A DNA stretch of 64,000 nt from Achromobacter sp. HZ34 (GTDB lineage: Bacteria; Pseudomonadota; Gammaproteobacteria; Burkholderiales; Burkholderiaceae_B), in assembly GCF_002209485.1 (NCBI RefSeq), contig NZ_NJIX01000009.1, positions 186,001-250,000 on the forward strand, in the 5' to 3' direction. Positions within the stretch are counted from its first letter, which is position 1, and every line of letters starts with the position of its first letter. The notes beneath the pieces are model-generated. The model saw only the letters and a list, made by a program, of their open reading frames with translations, did not search any database and was not told where the DNA came from. Below, piece by piece: positions 44,269 to 53,275 of this stretch. Position numbers and translations under genes: made by a program.

Positions 44269-45366
44269 TTAGCGAACGAGGCGATTGATGGAGTTCCACA
44301 GCGCTTCGACGTCCGCGCGCGGCAGGTCGCGGGCGATGAAGACCAGCGAAGATTGCGCGGGCGCCGTGGCGGTGGGTGCCAGCGGCACCGGCTTGTCGAA
44401 CACGTGGCACACCCCCTGTATCAGCACGGGTTGCGCCTCGCCTTCAAAGCGCAAGATGCCTTTGGTGCGCAGCATGTCGGGGCCGCGCAGGCTGGTGAGC
44501 GTGTCGAGGAATAGCTGGAATACCGGCCGCGCCAGTGCGCCTTCGAAGATCATCGTGAAGCTGGCCACGGCGGGCGGATGCAGCGATGCGACCTTGCCCA
44601 GGTAGCTGCCGCCGGGTTTGTTGTCCGCTTCGTTGGGCTGGGCCCGGCCCGGTTCGTCGCCATATGCAGCGGTACCCGCGCCGAAAATCGTTGCGGCTCC
44701 GGCTCCGCCCGTCTGGCCCAGTTGCCCGAAGGGCGAGGGCGCCGTCAGCAGGCTTATGTCCAGGTCGCCCAGTATCGGCGTCTCGCGGCGCGCGTGGGCG
44801 TTGACGGCCTGCACCCAGTCCAGCGCCGCGTCGCGCTGCGCGGGCGTGGCGCGATCGGTCTTGGTGATGAGGATCAGGTCCGCCGCCGCTGCCTGCCGCT
44901 CGGCGGTCTGCAGCGCCGCGCCGCGCGCTTCCGGATGGGCCGCATCCACCAACGTGACGACATGCGCCAACCGGTATTGCCGGGCCAGCGGCGCGTCGCC
45001 ATACAGGGTCTGCGCGATCGGCCCGGGATCCGCCAGGCCGCTGGTCTCGATGATGACCCGCTCGAAGCTGGGAATCTCGCCGCGGCGCCGCCGCATGGAC
45101 AGGTCCACCAGCAGCGTCTGCAGATCGCTGCGCAACTGGCAGCACATGCAGCCGTTGTCCAGCAGCACGGTTTCCTCGTCGGAACGTTCCAGCAGGTGAT
45201 GATCGATGCCGACCTCGCCGAACTCGTTGACGATCAGCATCGACCCCGCCAGCGCGGGCGTCGCCAGCACGCGCTTGAGCAGCGTGGTCTTGCCGCTGCC
45301 CAGGAAGCCGGACACCACGATGACCGGAAGCCGGGTATCGGAACCGGTCACAACCTCCATGCTCAT
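44269..45366 (-). CDS. CobW/COG0523 metal-chaperone GTPase
   Basis: 365 residues. The P-loop is GFLGSGKT (20-27), the metal-binding CxCC motif is NGCMCC (cysteines 73, 75, 76), and the switch region is VIIETSGLADPGPI. The guanine motif reads TKTD. A CobW C-terminal domain covers about 265-365. COG0523 proteins deliver Zn or Co to client enzymes. It overlaps the upstream LVIVD gene by 4 bp, and that gene follows a metal-dependent deacetylase-like gene, its plausible client. A Ser/Gly-rich linker lies near 210-240. Confidence 0.9.
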   Translation of the reverse strand: MSMEVVTGSDTRLPVIVVSGFLGSGKTTLLKRVLATPALAGSMLIVNEFGEVGIDHHLLERSDEETVLLDNGCMCCQLRSDLQTLLVDLSMRRRRGEIPSFERVIIETSGLADPGPIAQTLYGDAPLARQYRLAHVVTLVDAAHPEARGAALQTAERQAAAADLILITKTDRATPAQRDAALDWVQAVNAHARRETPILGDLDISLLTAPSPFGQLGQTGGAGAATIFGAGTAAYGDEPGRAQPNEADNKPGGSYLGKVASLHPPAVASFTMIFEGALARPVFQLFLDTLTSLRGPDMLRTKGILRFEGEAQPVLIQGVCHVFDKPVPLAPTATAPAQSSLVFIARDLPRADVEALWNSINRLVR

Positions 45367-46589
45367 AGCTTCATTTCCAGTGCGTACAAGCCACCGGTGT
45401 GGCGGTCCACCGCGAACACGATGCCGCGGTCATCGACGAACACATCGTTGAACTGGATCGAACCCGCCGGCGATCCGGTGGGCGCCTCCGGCACGAAGTA
45501 GGCTGCCTCGGTCGGCGCATACGGGTCGCGGATGTCGTAGACGCGCACGCCGCCGTTGAAGAACGTGCAGACCAGGTAATCCTCCGACTTCCAGGCGCCG
45601 GGCACGGGCGGGTTCTCGTGCACGTTATGGGCGCCGAACCGTCCGCCGCGCAGGCGATGCACGTCCACCGGCGGCATGGGCAGCGTGGAGATCGAGACCA
45701 GGTTGGATTCGTCGCTCATATCGACCAGCCACACCAGCTTGGGCCAGTCGCCGGCATCGTCCTGCACGGTTTCGTCGCTGACGACGAGCAGATTGCGTTC
45801 GAACAGGGGCAGTGCCGTGTGCGTGAACCCCTTGAACGGCGGCGAGTTCATGAAGCGCGAGACCGGGCGGGGATTGGACAGGTCGGAGATGTCCATGATG
45901 AAGGCGCCGGCATCCAGATAGCCCAGGTAGCAGCGATCCGGACGTTGCGGGAACACATTGGTGTTGTGGGCGCGAAAGCCGGAATCGAAAGCGGGCGCCA
46001 GCCGTTTGGGCGGTTCGGCGTCGTCGCCTTCCATGGTGCCCGGCAGATGCCAGGCGCCCACGGCGCGCGGCTGGGTCGGCGCGCTGACGTCGACGATACG
46101 GTAGACCTGGTCATCCTTGGGATTGCGCGGCACGCGGTCCGGATCGCTGCACGCCATGTGCACGGTCTGGCCATCGACGAACCACAGGCAGTGCGCGCCG
46201 CGCGAATGGGGCGCGGACGCGTCGAAATGCGACAGCAGGCGCGGCTGCTCGGGCTTGCTGATATCGAACAGGTCGAAGCCGGCCGGCGCCAGTCCGGGCT
46301 TGCTGACCTGGTAGGCCACCGCCATCAGGTTGCCGGACACCTCCAGCGAGTTCGAGCGCACGGCCGCGTGCGGCAGGTCGGTCTGCACGATGACGCGCGG
46401 CTGGCGCGGATCGGAAACGTCCACGCCGGTGAAGTTCTTTGGCGCGCTTTCATGCGCCAGCCACAGGATGCGGCGTCCGTCGGGCGCGATCTGCATGGCA
46501 ATGCCTTCGCCAACGCCGCCGAAGCCGCCCAGGTCGTGCCGGGCCAGCAGGCGCATATTGGATTGCTGCGGGTAATGTGCCTTGATCAT
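45363..46589 (-). CDS. LVIVD-repeat beta-propeller protein
   Basis: 408 residues from the ATG at 46589. Repeated blocks of the form (F/V)(D/V)DIS/VS(D/K)PxxPR (GVDVSDPRQPRVI; LFDISKPEQPRLL; IVDVSAPTQPRAV; IMDISDLSNPRPV; VYDIRDPYAPTEA) are LVIVD repeats of a propeller. No signal peptide is evident, so it is probably cytoplasmic. A HNVHENP motif near residue 325 and scattered His/Asp residues could bind metal. Function is unknown. It lies between the deacetylase and CobW genes in a tight operon. Confidence 0.8.
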   Translation of the reverse strand: MIKAHYPQQSNMRLLARHDLGGFGGVGEGIAMQIAPDGRRILWLAHESAPKNFTGVDVSDPRQPRVIVQTDLPHAAVRSNSLEVSGNLMAVAYQVSKPGLAPAGFDLFDISKPEQPRLLSHFDASAPHSRGAHCLWFVDGQTVHMACSDPDRVPRNPKDDQVYRIVDVSAPTQPRAVGAWHLPGTMEGDDAEPPKRLAPAFDSGFRAHNTNVFPQRPDRCYLGYLDAGAFIMDISDLSNPRPVSRFMNSPPFKGFTHTALPLFERNLLVVSDETVQDDAGDWPKLVWLVDMSDESNLVSISTLPMPPVDVHRLRGGRFGAHNVHENPPVPGAWKSEDYLVCTFFNGGVRVYDIRDPYAPTEAAYFVPEAPTGSPAGSIQFNDVFVDDRGIVFAVDRHTGGLYALEMKL

Positions 46590-46593
46590 CGTG

Positions 46594-47520
46594 TCAGCTC
46601 CGCGGCGCAGCGGCCGATGCGGCTGTGGCCGTCGATGCAGCCCCCGGCGCAACCCGGTCGTACCAGGCCAGTATTTCCTCCCCGGTCATGAAGCGCACGC
46701 CCTCGAATTTGCGCATGTACTCGAAGGCCTGTTCGAAGTACTTGATGCGATGCGGCACGCCGCTCAGGAAAGGATGGACGGCGATACCCATCACGCGCAC
46801 CTGGTCGCCGCCTTCCGCATACAGGCGATCGAAACTGTCGGTGACGCGCTTGAAGAATTCATCCGAGCTGTGGTGCTGCACGGCCATCATGGGGATGTCG
46901 TTCAGTTCCACGGAATAAGGCATGGCGACCATGTCGCCGCCCTGCGTGCGCAAGCGGCAGGGCTGGTCGTCCAGCACCCAGTCGCCGATGTAGCGGATGC
47001 CGGCGTCATGCAGCAGGTCGACGGTGTCCATCTTCTGCGTCAATCCGGGGCCCAACCAGCCCACCGGCGCGCGACCGGTGAATTCGCGGATCGAGTCGAC
47101 CGTGCGCGCGATCATGGCCTGGGCATCGTCGACCTGGTGGATGGGCATCTGGATGTAGCCGTGCCCCATGAATTCCCAGCCGGCGTCACGCGCGGCTTCG
47201 GCGACACGGGGATAGCTGGTGCAGACGCGGCCATTGATCGACAGCGTGGCACGGATGCCGAAACCTTCAAGCGCTTGCAGCAGGCGCCAGAAGCCGACCC
47301 GCATGCCGTATTCGTGCCAGGCCCAGTTGGGGATGTCCGGCGTGACGCTGACGCCCGTGGGCGCGGGCAGCACCTGGCGCGCCATCGGCCGGCCGATGTC
47401 CCAGTCCTCCACGTTCACGATAGGCCAGACGATGATGCGCGCACCGTCGGGTGCGGGCAGCTTGGGGCGGTCGACGATTGCCGAATAAGGCAGGCGTTCG
47501 CGCGGTGTCATAATATCCAT
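46594..47520 (-). CDS. Polysaccharide-deacetylase/PuuE-allantoinase-family hydrolase
   Basis: 308 residues. The NodB-like fold shows WHEYGMRVGFWRLLQALEGFGIRATLSINGRV, then WEFMGHGYIQMPIHQ, GRAPVGWLGPGLTQ, and the late GIAVHPFLSGVPHRI. This arrangement matches the metal-independent or metal-variable group that includes PuuE-type allantoinase rather than classical chitin deacetylases. No signal peptide, so it acts in the cytoplasm. It is the first gene of the operon with the LVIVD and CobW genes, divergent from an IclR regulator. A ureide or cyclic-amide substrate is possible. Confidence 0.83.
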   Translation of the reverse strand: MDIMTPRERLPYSAIVDRPKLPAPDGARIIVWPIVNVEDWDIGRPMARQVLPAPTGVSVTPDIPNWAWHEYGMRVGFWRLLQALEGFGIRATLSINGRVCTSYPRVAEAARDAGWEFMGHGYIQMPIHQVDDAQAMIARTVDSIREFTGRAPVGWLGPGLTQKMDTVDLLHDAGIRYIGDWVLDDQPCRLRTQGGDMVAMPYSVELNDIPMMAVQHHSSDEFFKRVTDSFDRLYAEGGDQVRVMGIAVHPFLSGVPHRIKYFEQAFEYMRKFEGVRFMTGEEILAWYDRVAPGAASTATAASAAAPRS

Positions 47521-47524
47521 ATAG

Positions 47525-47569
47525 TGAAAACCCTAAAGGAGACAATTCATCGTGGAGTACTGGTTTTCA
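47525..47569. promoter_or_regulatory. Inverted repeat in the deacetylase/iclR divergent spacer
   Basis: TGAAAACC (47525-47532) and GGTTTTCA (47562-47569) are 8-bp inverted arms 29 bp apart, just upstream of the leftward operon. Candidate control site. Confidence 0.35.
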
Positions 47570-47607
47570 ATCTACATATCGCCTAAAACAGCGTCAACGC
47601 CGGTATC

Positions 47608-47630
47608 TGGAATATCCAATATATGGATAT
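47608..47630. promoter_or_regulatory. Palindromic sites overlapping the iclR start codon
   Basis: TGGAATATCCA (47608-47618) has TGGA/TCCA arms like IclR-family operators, and ATATCC (47612-47617) pairs with GGATAT (47625-47630) across the ATG at 47623. This position suits autorepression. Confidence 0.4.
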
Positions 47631-48414
47631 GAAATCACCGGCACGATCCGCCGCCTCGCCCGGCGGAACCCAGAGCGTGGCCCGTGTCGTGGGCTTGCTC
47701 AAGCTGTTGGCCGAGCATCGCGACCCCGGCTTGCGCTTTGTCGATGTCGCACGCCTGTGCGGCCTGGAGCAGCCCACCGCGCATCGCATGCTGAAGGCGC
47801 TCGAGCGTGAAGAGATGGTGGCGCGCGACCCCGTGACGCGGCGTTATCGCCTGGGACCCCTGGTCTTCGAGCTGGGCATCGCGGCGGCCGGGGATTTCAA
47901 CCTGGTCGACGTCTGCCGGCCGTCGCTGCAGCGCCTGGCCGAAGCTACCGGTGACACCGCCTTCCTGTTCATCCGGCGCGGCCACGATGCGGTGTGCATA
48001 GACCGCATCCAGGGCCACTATCCGATCCAGACGCCGGTGGTCATCGTGGGCAGCCGCCAACCCCTGGGCGTCAACGCCGGCGGGCTGGCGATGCTGCAAG
48101 CCCTGGGCGACGAAGAAGTGGCCGAGGTGGTGAGCGCGGTGGCGGTACGCCTGGGCGCCTATGGCGAATTCGACGAACTGGATCTACGCCGGGCCGTGAC
48201 CGAGTCGCGCCGGCGGGGCTATGCGGCCATCGGCGAAAAGGCGGTGCCGGGCGTCACGGCCATCGGGCTGCCCATACGCAATACCTACGGTGCACCTTCG
48301 GCCGCATTGACGATCGCGGCGACCTCCAACCGCATGACCGCGAAGCGCCAACTGGAGATCCTGCCGGCGCTGCAGCAGGAAGTGTCGACGGTGGAGCGCC
48401 TGCTCTACCGTTAA
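47623..48414 (+). CDS. IclR-family regulator
   Basis: 263 residues. The N-terminal winged helix (about 12-75) contains FVDVARLCGLEQPTAHRMLKALEREEMV, and the effector domain carries VCIDRIQGHYPIQTPVVIVGSRQPLGVNAGGLAMLQAL and a final GVTAIGLPIRNTYGAPSAALTIAATSNRM. It is divergent from the deacetylase/LVIVD/CobW operon and upstream of a dicarboxylate symporter, and may control both. Confidence 0.92.
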   Translation: MDMKSPARSAASPGGTQSVARVVGLLKLLAEHRDPGLRFVDVARLCGLEQPTAHRMLKALEREEMVARDPVTRRYRLGPLVFELGIAAAGDFNLVDVCRPSLQRLAEATGDTAFLFIRRGHDAVCIDRIQGHYPIQTPVVIVGSRQPLGVNAGGLAMLQALGDEEVAEVVSAVAVRLGAYGEFDELDLRRAVTESRRRGYAAIGEKAVPGVTAIGLPIRNTYGAPSAALTIAATSNRMTAKRQLEILPALQQEVSTVERLLYR

Positions 48415-48638
48415 CGAGCAGGCCGGCGCTTGGCGGGTGGGCACATAAGATATTTCGGGTTTTCCCGTATCATGCTGCCTGCGTAAAGTCCGGATAGGTC
48501 TTTTCGCCTGGGCAGCGCCTGCCTTTTCCCTTCCAGTTTTCCCTCGGAAGGCGAACTTCTCGCAGCACTTTCATCGCAGCAGCACGCCACATTTATTCAG
48601 CATCAAGTCAGCTGAATGGGCAAAAAAGAAGGACAGAT

Positions 48639-49925
48639 ATGAAAAATCGGTTAACCCTGAGCATCGCGATCGCCATGCTCCTCGGGGTCGTCGTAGGCTA
48701 TGCCTGCCACGCGAACATTTCAGACGCCACGGAACTCAAGAACGTGGCAGGTTATTTCTCCATCATCACGGACATCTTCCTGCGGCTGATCAAGATGGTC
48801 CTGGCGCCGCTGGTGTTCGCCACGCTGGTCTCCGGTCTGTCGGGCCTGGACAGCGGCAAGGATGTGGGACGCATCGGCCTGCGTTCGGTGGCGTGGTTCC
48901 TTTGTGCGTCGCTGATCTCCCTGGCCATCGGCCTGGTGATGGCCAACCTGACCGATCCGGGTTCCTCGCTGCACCTGACGGCGGGTGCCGGTGAAGTGAA
49001 TACCGGCCTGAACACCGCCGGCTTGAACGTGCGCGATGTCCTTACCCATGCCTTCCCCACCAGCGTGCTGGACGCGATGGCTCGCAACGACATCTTGCAA
49101 ATCCTCGTGTTCTCGGTGTTCTTCGGCCTGGCCTTGAGCGCGCTCAAGCGTGATCCCAAGGTGGCCTTCGTGATCCAGGCGGTGGACGGCCTGGTGCCGG
49201 TGATGCTGCGTCTCACGGACTATGTGATGCGTTTCGCGCCGCTGGGCGTGTTCGGCGCGATCGCGTCCGTCGTCACCCTGCGCGGCCTGGACGTGCTGTT
49301 CACCTACGGCAAGTTGCTGGGTTCCTTCTATCTTGCGCTGGTGATCCTGTGGATCGTGCTCGTGGCCGTGGGCTATGCCTTCCTGGGGCGCCGCATCGTC
49401 GCGCTGCTCAAGGCGGTGCGCGAACCGGCGATGATCGCCTTCTCCACCGCCAGCAGCGAAGCGGCGTTCCCGCGCCTGACGGAAAAGCTGGAAGCGTTCG
49501 GCGTCGACAAGAAAGTGGTCGGTTTCACGCTGCCGCTGGGCTATGCCTTCAACCTTGACGGTTCGATGGTGTACCAGGCCTTTGCCGCGATCTTCATCGC
49601 CCAGGCTTTCGGCATCGACATGCCGGTGTCGCAGCAGGTGGTGATGCTGCTGATCCTCATGCTGAGCAGCAAGGGCATGGCCAGCGTGCCGCGCGGTTCA
49701 GTGGTGGTGGTCGCCGCCATCGCGCCGATGTTCGGCCTGCCGGCCGCCGGCGTGGCGCTGGTCCTGGCCATCGACCAGCTGCTGGACATGGGCCGCACGA
49801 TGACCAATGTGATCGGCAACAGCATCGCCACGGCGGTCATCGCCAGTTGGGAAGAGAAGCGCCAGCCGCAGCCGGCCTCGCAACCGGCCCCGCGGTCGTC
49901 TCAAGTGGCGCGGGAAAGCGCCTGA
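48639..49925 (+). CDS. DAACS-family dicarboxylate/amino acid:cation symporter
   Basis: 428 residues. Family motifs are FLRLIKMVLAPLVFATLVSGL, the serine-rich STASSEAAFPRLTEKLEAFGV (re-entrant loop 1), GYAFNLDGSMVYQAFAAIF (NLDG motif) and SSKGMASVPRGSVVVVAA, followed by MGRTMTNVIGNSIATAVIA. It resembles DctA/GltP importers of C4-dicarboxylates or glutamate. It starts 224 bp after iclR behind a GAAGGACAG ribosome binding site, with its own leader. The substrate is not fixed by sequence. Confidence 0.92.
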   Translation: MKNRLTLSIAIAMLLGVVVGYACHANISDATELKNVAGYFSIITDIFLRLIKMVLAPLVFATLVSGLSGLDSGKDVGRIGLRSVAWFLCASLISLAIGLVMANLTDPGSSLHLTAGAGEVNTGLNTAGLNVRDVLTHAFPTSVLDAMARNDILQILVFSVFFGLALSALKRDPKVAFVIQAVDGLVPVMLRLTDYVMRFAPLGVFGAIASVVTLRGLDVLFTYGKLLGSFYLALVILWIVLVAVGYAFLGRRIVALLKAVREPAMIAFSTASSEAAFPRLTEKLEAFGVDKKVVGFTLPLGYAFNLDGSMVYQAFAAIFIAQAFGIDMPVSQQVVMLLILMLSSKGMASVPRGSVVVVAAIAPMFGLPAAGVALVLAIDQLLDMGRTMTNVIGNSIATAVIASWEEKRQPQPASQPAPRSSQVARESA

Positions 49926-49938
49926 GCGGCGCTGCGCA

Positions 49939-50925
49939 TCACTTCCCTTGAGTGCGGAGCCACCGGGGTCGCCATTCGCTGACGATGATGGCCAGTACGA
50001 TCAAGGCGCCGCCGACCAGGGCCAGTCCTGGCAGGCGCTCGCCGGCGAGGCGGCCGAACAGGCCGGCCCAGATGGGTTCGCCAGCATAGATGATGGCGGC
50101 GCGCGAGGCGTCCACCGTTTTCTGCGCCCAGTTCATCGCCACCTGGATCAACGCGCTGGCGCAACCCAGCCCACCGGCGAACGCCAGCAACTGCCAAGAC
50201 AGTGCCGGCGTCTCGTGCTCGCCCAGCAAGGGCCGCAGCGCGAAGGCAAAGAGCGCGGTGAAAGCCAGTTGCGCCACCGTCACGCAGCGCACATTCACGC
50301 GCGAGGCGTAATGGCTGATGGCGCTGATTTCCAGCGCGAAGGCCACGGCGGCCACCAGCGTCAGCGTCTGTCCCAGCGTGAACGACAGCGCCATTCCCCG
50401 GCCGCCGCCGGCCGCGGGCAGCCCGAAGCACAGCATGCCGGCGAAGGCGCACGCCACGCCCACCAGGCACATGAAGTGGGGCTGGCGGCGCCAGAACACC
50501 CACTGCAGCAAGGGCACCAGCGGCACATACAGCGCGGTGAGGAATCCCGATTCGCTGCTCGCCACATGCTGCAGCCCCATCGTCTGTAAACCGTAGCCCA
50601 TGACGATGCAGGCGCCGATGACGGCACCGGCGCGGATATCGCGCCACTGGATGTTGCGCAGCGCGCCGCGCGACACCACGCCCACCGCCAGAGCCGCCGC
50701 CGCGAAGCGGCAGCCAACGAAGAACAGCGGCGAACTGTAGGCCAGGGCATGCTGGACCGTCAGGAAGGTCAGGCCCCAGATCATGGTCACGCCGACCAGC
50801 GACAGTTCCGGTAGCCGGCGCGCCAGGGCACTGGCGGCCGGGGCGGCGCTCGCCAGGGCGCTACCCGATGCAGCTCCCCGTGGGGACGCACCCGCCGAGG
50901 GTGAACTACCCGAGGGCGGCTTCAC
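49939..50925 (-). CDS. DMT-family (EamA) transporter
   Basis: 328 residues. A Ser/Ala/Pro-rich cytoplasmic N-terminus (about 1-35) precedes ten hydrophobic helices in two EamA repeats (LVGVTMIWGLTFLTVQHALAY; later AIIYAGEPIWAGLFGRLAGERL). It is an inner-membrane exporter of unknown substrate. Its start overlaps the end of the N-formylglutamate amidohydrolase gene by 4 bp, so the two are co-translated and the transporter may handle a related compound. Confidence 0.88.
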   Translation of the reverse strand: MKPPSGSSPSAGASPRGAASGSALASAAPAASALARRLPELSLVGVTMIWGLTFLTVQHALAYSSPLFFVGCRFAAAALAVGVVSRGALRNIQWRDIRAGAVIGACIVMGYGLQTMGLQHVASSESGFLTALYVPLVPLLQWVFWRRQPHFMCLVGVACAFAGMLCFGLPAAGGGRGMALSFTLGQTLTLVAAVAFALEISAISHYASRVNVRCVTVAQLAFTALFAFALRPLLGEHETPALSWQLLAFAGGLGCASALIQVAMNWAQKTVDASRAAIIYAGEPIWAGLFGRLAGERLPGLALVGGALIVLAIIVSEWRPRWLRTQGK

Positions 50926-51710
50926 AGGCAGTCGTAGGCCGCGCGCACCAGGCTTTCCACCACCGGCGTCACGCCGCTGGCCAGGTCATCGCGCAAGGCG
51001 TAGGGGTAGGTCTCGTCCATGTACGTGGACTGGCACATCTCCAGCTGGATGGCGTGCACGTTCTGGGCGGGATTGCCGTACTCACGCGTGATGTAGCCGC
51101 CCTTGAAGCGGCCGTTGATGGCCCAGGTGTACGGGCAGCCCTGTTCCAGGCGCGCGCGGATGGCCTGTTCCATGGCCGGCGCGCAGCTGCCGCCGGCGGC
51201 GGTGCCGATGTTCAGGTCCGGCAGTTTGCCCTCGAACAGCCGCGGCAGCACGCTGGCGATGGAGTGGCCTTCCCACAGCATGACCTTGCCGTGCTGGGCG
51301 CGCAGATGGTCGATCTCGGCGCGCAACTGGTCGTGGTAAGGCTGCCAGTAGGTCTGCACCCGGCGTGCGCGCTCGGCATCGGTCAGCACCGATTCGTCCT
51401 TGTACAAGGGAATGCCGTCGAAGGTGAGGGTGGGGCACAGGCCGGTCTTGGTCTGGCCGGGGTAGAGGTTGCCGTCGTCGGGCGAGCGGTTCAGGTCGAC
51501 CACGTAGCGCGAATAGCGCGCCCACAGGAAGGATGCGCCGATGCTGCGGGCGAAGGAATAGAGGGTGTCCAGGTGCCAGTCGGTATCGCCCGAACGCAGG
51601 CCGGCTTCGGTCATGTGGGGCTTTTGCTCGTCGGCAATCAGGCTGCCCAGGTGAGGAATGGAAATCAGCAGCGGGGCGGTGCCGCGTTCGAAATGGAAGA
51701 TCTGGCTCAT
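50922..51710 (-). CDS. hutG: N-formylglutamate amidohydrolase
   Basis: 262 residues from the ATG at 51710. Family motifs are PLLISIPHLGSLI, GDTDWHLDTLYSFA, YVVDLNRSPDD, VMLWEGHSIASVLP with the metal-binding His/Glu, and AIQLEMCQSTYMDE. The enzyme releases formate from N-formylglutamate, the last step of one histidine breakdown route. No other hut genes are near, so it may serve another N-formyl compound; the symbol follows the family. It is co-translated with a DMT transporter. Confidence 0.87.
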   Translation of the reverse strand: MSQIFHFERGTAPLLISIPHLGSLIADEQKPHMTEAGLRSGDTDWHLDTLYSFARSIGASFLWARYSRYVVDLNRSPDDGNLYPGQTKTGLCPTLTFDGIPLYKDESVLTDAERARRVQTYWQPYHDQLRAEIDHLRAQHGKVMLWEGHSIASVLPRLFEGKLPDLNIGTAAGGSCAPAMEQAIRARLEQGCPYTWAINGRFKGGYITREYGNPAQNVHAIQLEMCQSTYMDETYPYALRDDLASGVTPVVESLVRAAYDCL

Positions 51711-51810
51711 GGTGTCCTGCGCGTGTGGCAGCCGCCGCGGCAAGGGCCGGGCGGCGCGGTGAAGAAATCCGGGAACCTGGATTGTATTGCTTGTCTCACA
51801 ACGCCCGTGC

Positions 51811-51943
51811 CACCGCCACCGCCACCGCCACCGCCACCGCCACCGCCACCGCCACCGCCACCGCCACCGCCGCCGCCGCCGCCACCGCCACCGCCGCCAC
51901 CGCCGCCACCGCCGCTACCGCCGCTACCGCCGCTACCGCCGCC
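51811..51943. repeat. (CACCGC)n simple-sequence repeat
   Basis: Ten perfect CACCGC hexamers (51811-51870) are followed by degenerate CCGCCA/CCG variants and three 9-bp CCGCTACCG units. The tract fills part of the gap between the hutG start (51710) and the LysR gene (52085). Copy-number change would alter spacing in the promoter region of either gene. The 374-bp gap holds no gene. Confidence 0.9.
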
Positions 51944-52084
51944 GCGCCGCGCCCGCAGCAACTGCGCGGGCCGCCAGCCGGGTTATTCAGGATAGGCAGC
52001 AGCATGCCCAAACGCCAAAGTGGCGGTCCCGAAAGCGCATCATGCGCTTTTGATATACCGCGCCCGCGGCCAGGAGTCCTCGAA

Positions 52085-52963
52085 ATGAACTTCAAGCAGG
52101 TGGAGACGTTCCGTGCCGTGATGCTGACACGCTCCATGACCCAGGCGGCGATCCAGTTGCACACCTCGCAGCCCAATATCAGCCGCGTGATCGGCCAGCT
52201 GGAACGGCTGACAGGGTTCAAATTATTCCAGCGCGTCGGCGGCCGCCTGTTGCCGACGGACGAGGCGGAAGCCTTGTTCAAGGACGTCGAGCGGGCCTTC
52301 GTCGGCCTGGACAGCCTGCAGGACTCGGCCCGTTCCATCCTGCAGCTCGGCGCGGGCGCGCTGCGCATCGGCGTGGTGCCGTCCATCGCCATGACGCTGA
52401 TGGCGCCGGCCATCGCCAAGTTTCGCCGCTACTACGCCGAAGTGCCGATCTCCGTCTACACCAGCGATTCGCCCACCGTCGCCAAATGGACGGCGACCCG
52501 CTATTGCGACCTGGGCCTGGTGGCTTACCTGGTCGGCGTGCCGGGCGTGACCAGCGCGGTATGGCGAGACGAGAAGGGCGTGTGCATCGTGCCGGAGTCG
52601 CACCGGCTGGCGCGCAAGCGGCGTATCGTCGCCGCCGATCTGCGCGGGGAAGACTTCATCTCCCTGACCCTGGGCGATGGCACGCGCACGGCCATCGACG
52701 CGGCGTTCGAACCCGGGTCGCGCCGCCTGACGCTGGAAACGCCTTATGCGGCGACGATATGCAGCATGGTGGGCATGGGCCTGGGCGTCAGCGTGGTCAA
52801 TCCCCTGGTGGTGCGCAATCTGCAGCCGCCCGGCGTGAAGGCGATTCCCTTCGAGCCGGCCATTCCCTTTCGCAGCTACGTGCTGCATGCACAGCAGCAT
52901 GTGGAATCGAACCTGGCGCAGGTATTCATGCGCTGCATGAAAGAGGCGGTGCGGGAACGATGA
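52085..52963 (+). CDS. LysR-family regulator
   Basis: 292 residues from the ATG at 52085 (MNFKQVETFRAVMLTRSMTQAAIQLHTSQPNISRVIGQLERLTGFKLF, split helix-turn-helix typical of LysR). The frame is open upstream through the hexamer repeat, where it would read only Thr-Ala, so the downstream ATG is preferred. The ligand domain follows (LRIGVVPSIAMTLMAPAIAKF). It precedes, on the same strand, the polyamine/opine-type importer and dehydrogenase operon, its likely target. Confidence 0.9.
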   Translation: MNFKQVETFRAVMLTRSMTQAAIQLHTSQPNISRVIGQLERLTGFKLFQRVGGRLLPTDEAEALFKDVERAFVGLDSLQDSARSILQLGAGALRIGVVPSIAMTLMAPAIAKFRRYYAEVPISVYTSDSPTVAKWTATRYCDLGLVAYLVGVPGVTSAVWRDEKGVCIVPESHRLARKRRIVAADLRGEDFISLTLGDGTRTAIDAAFEPGSRRLTLETPYAATICSMVGMGLGVSVVNPLVVRNLQPPGVKAIPFEPAIPFRSYVLHAQQHVESNLAQVFMRCMKEAVRER

Positions 52964-53275
52964 GGGCGCCGGCGTCCCGCTTCTTGTAGGTAAAAACCCG
53001 TTCCGTACTAACCCCCGGACATATCAAATCTGCATAGGGATGGGGTTTATTGGTATTTGACGGCCTGCGGGGCCATTCCCATAATCCTCAAAAAACAGGG
53101 TAGGCCGATGCGGGAAATCGAGCCAGGTCCAGGTCCGAGACAGCGACTTTATTTGCCGGGGTGGCTGGCCTGAACGGGTTGGCGGCCTCCGGGTGGCAGC
53201 CCCTAATGCCGACGTCCGCGCACCATGGCACGGACGTTCTTCTTTGTAGTGCTTTTCCGAATCACCGGAGGGATC
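52964..53275 (+). promoter_or_regulatory. Leader region with a candidate sigma-70 promoter
   Basis: This 312-bp stretch between the LysR gene and the importer has no gene. TTGACG (53057-53062) and CATAAT (53080-53085) are 17 bp apart, a good sigma-70 match, leaving an untranslated leader of about 180 nt. A GGAGGG ribosome binding site precedes the ATG at 53276. Confidence 0.55.

Noticed and set aside
51811-51943. Possible CRISPR-like array
   Set aside because: Units are 6-9 bp with no unique spacers, so this is a simple-sequence repeat.
51533-52084. Upstream start for the LysR gene
   Set aside because: It would add Thr-Ala repeats and frame-through sequence from the hutG antisense; the ATG at 52085 gives the standard LysR N-terminus.
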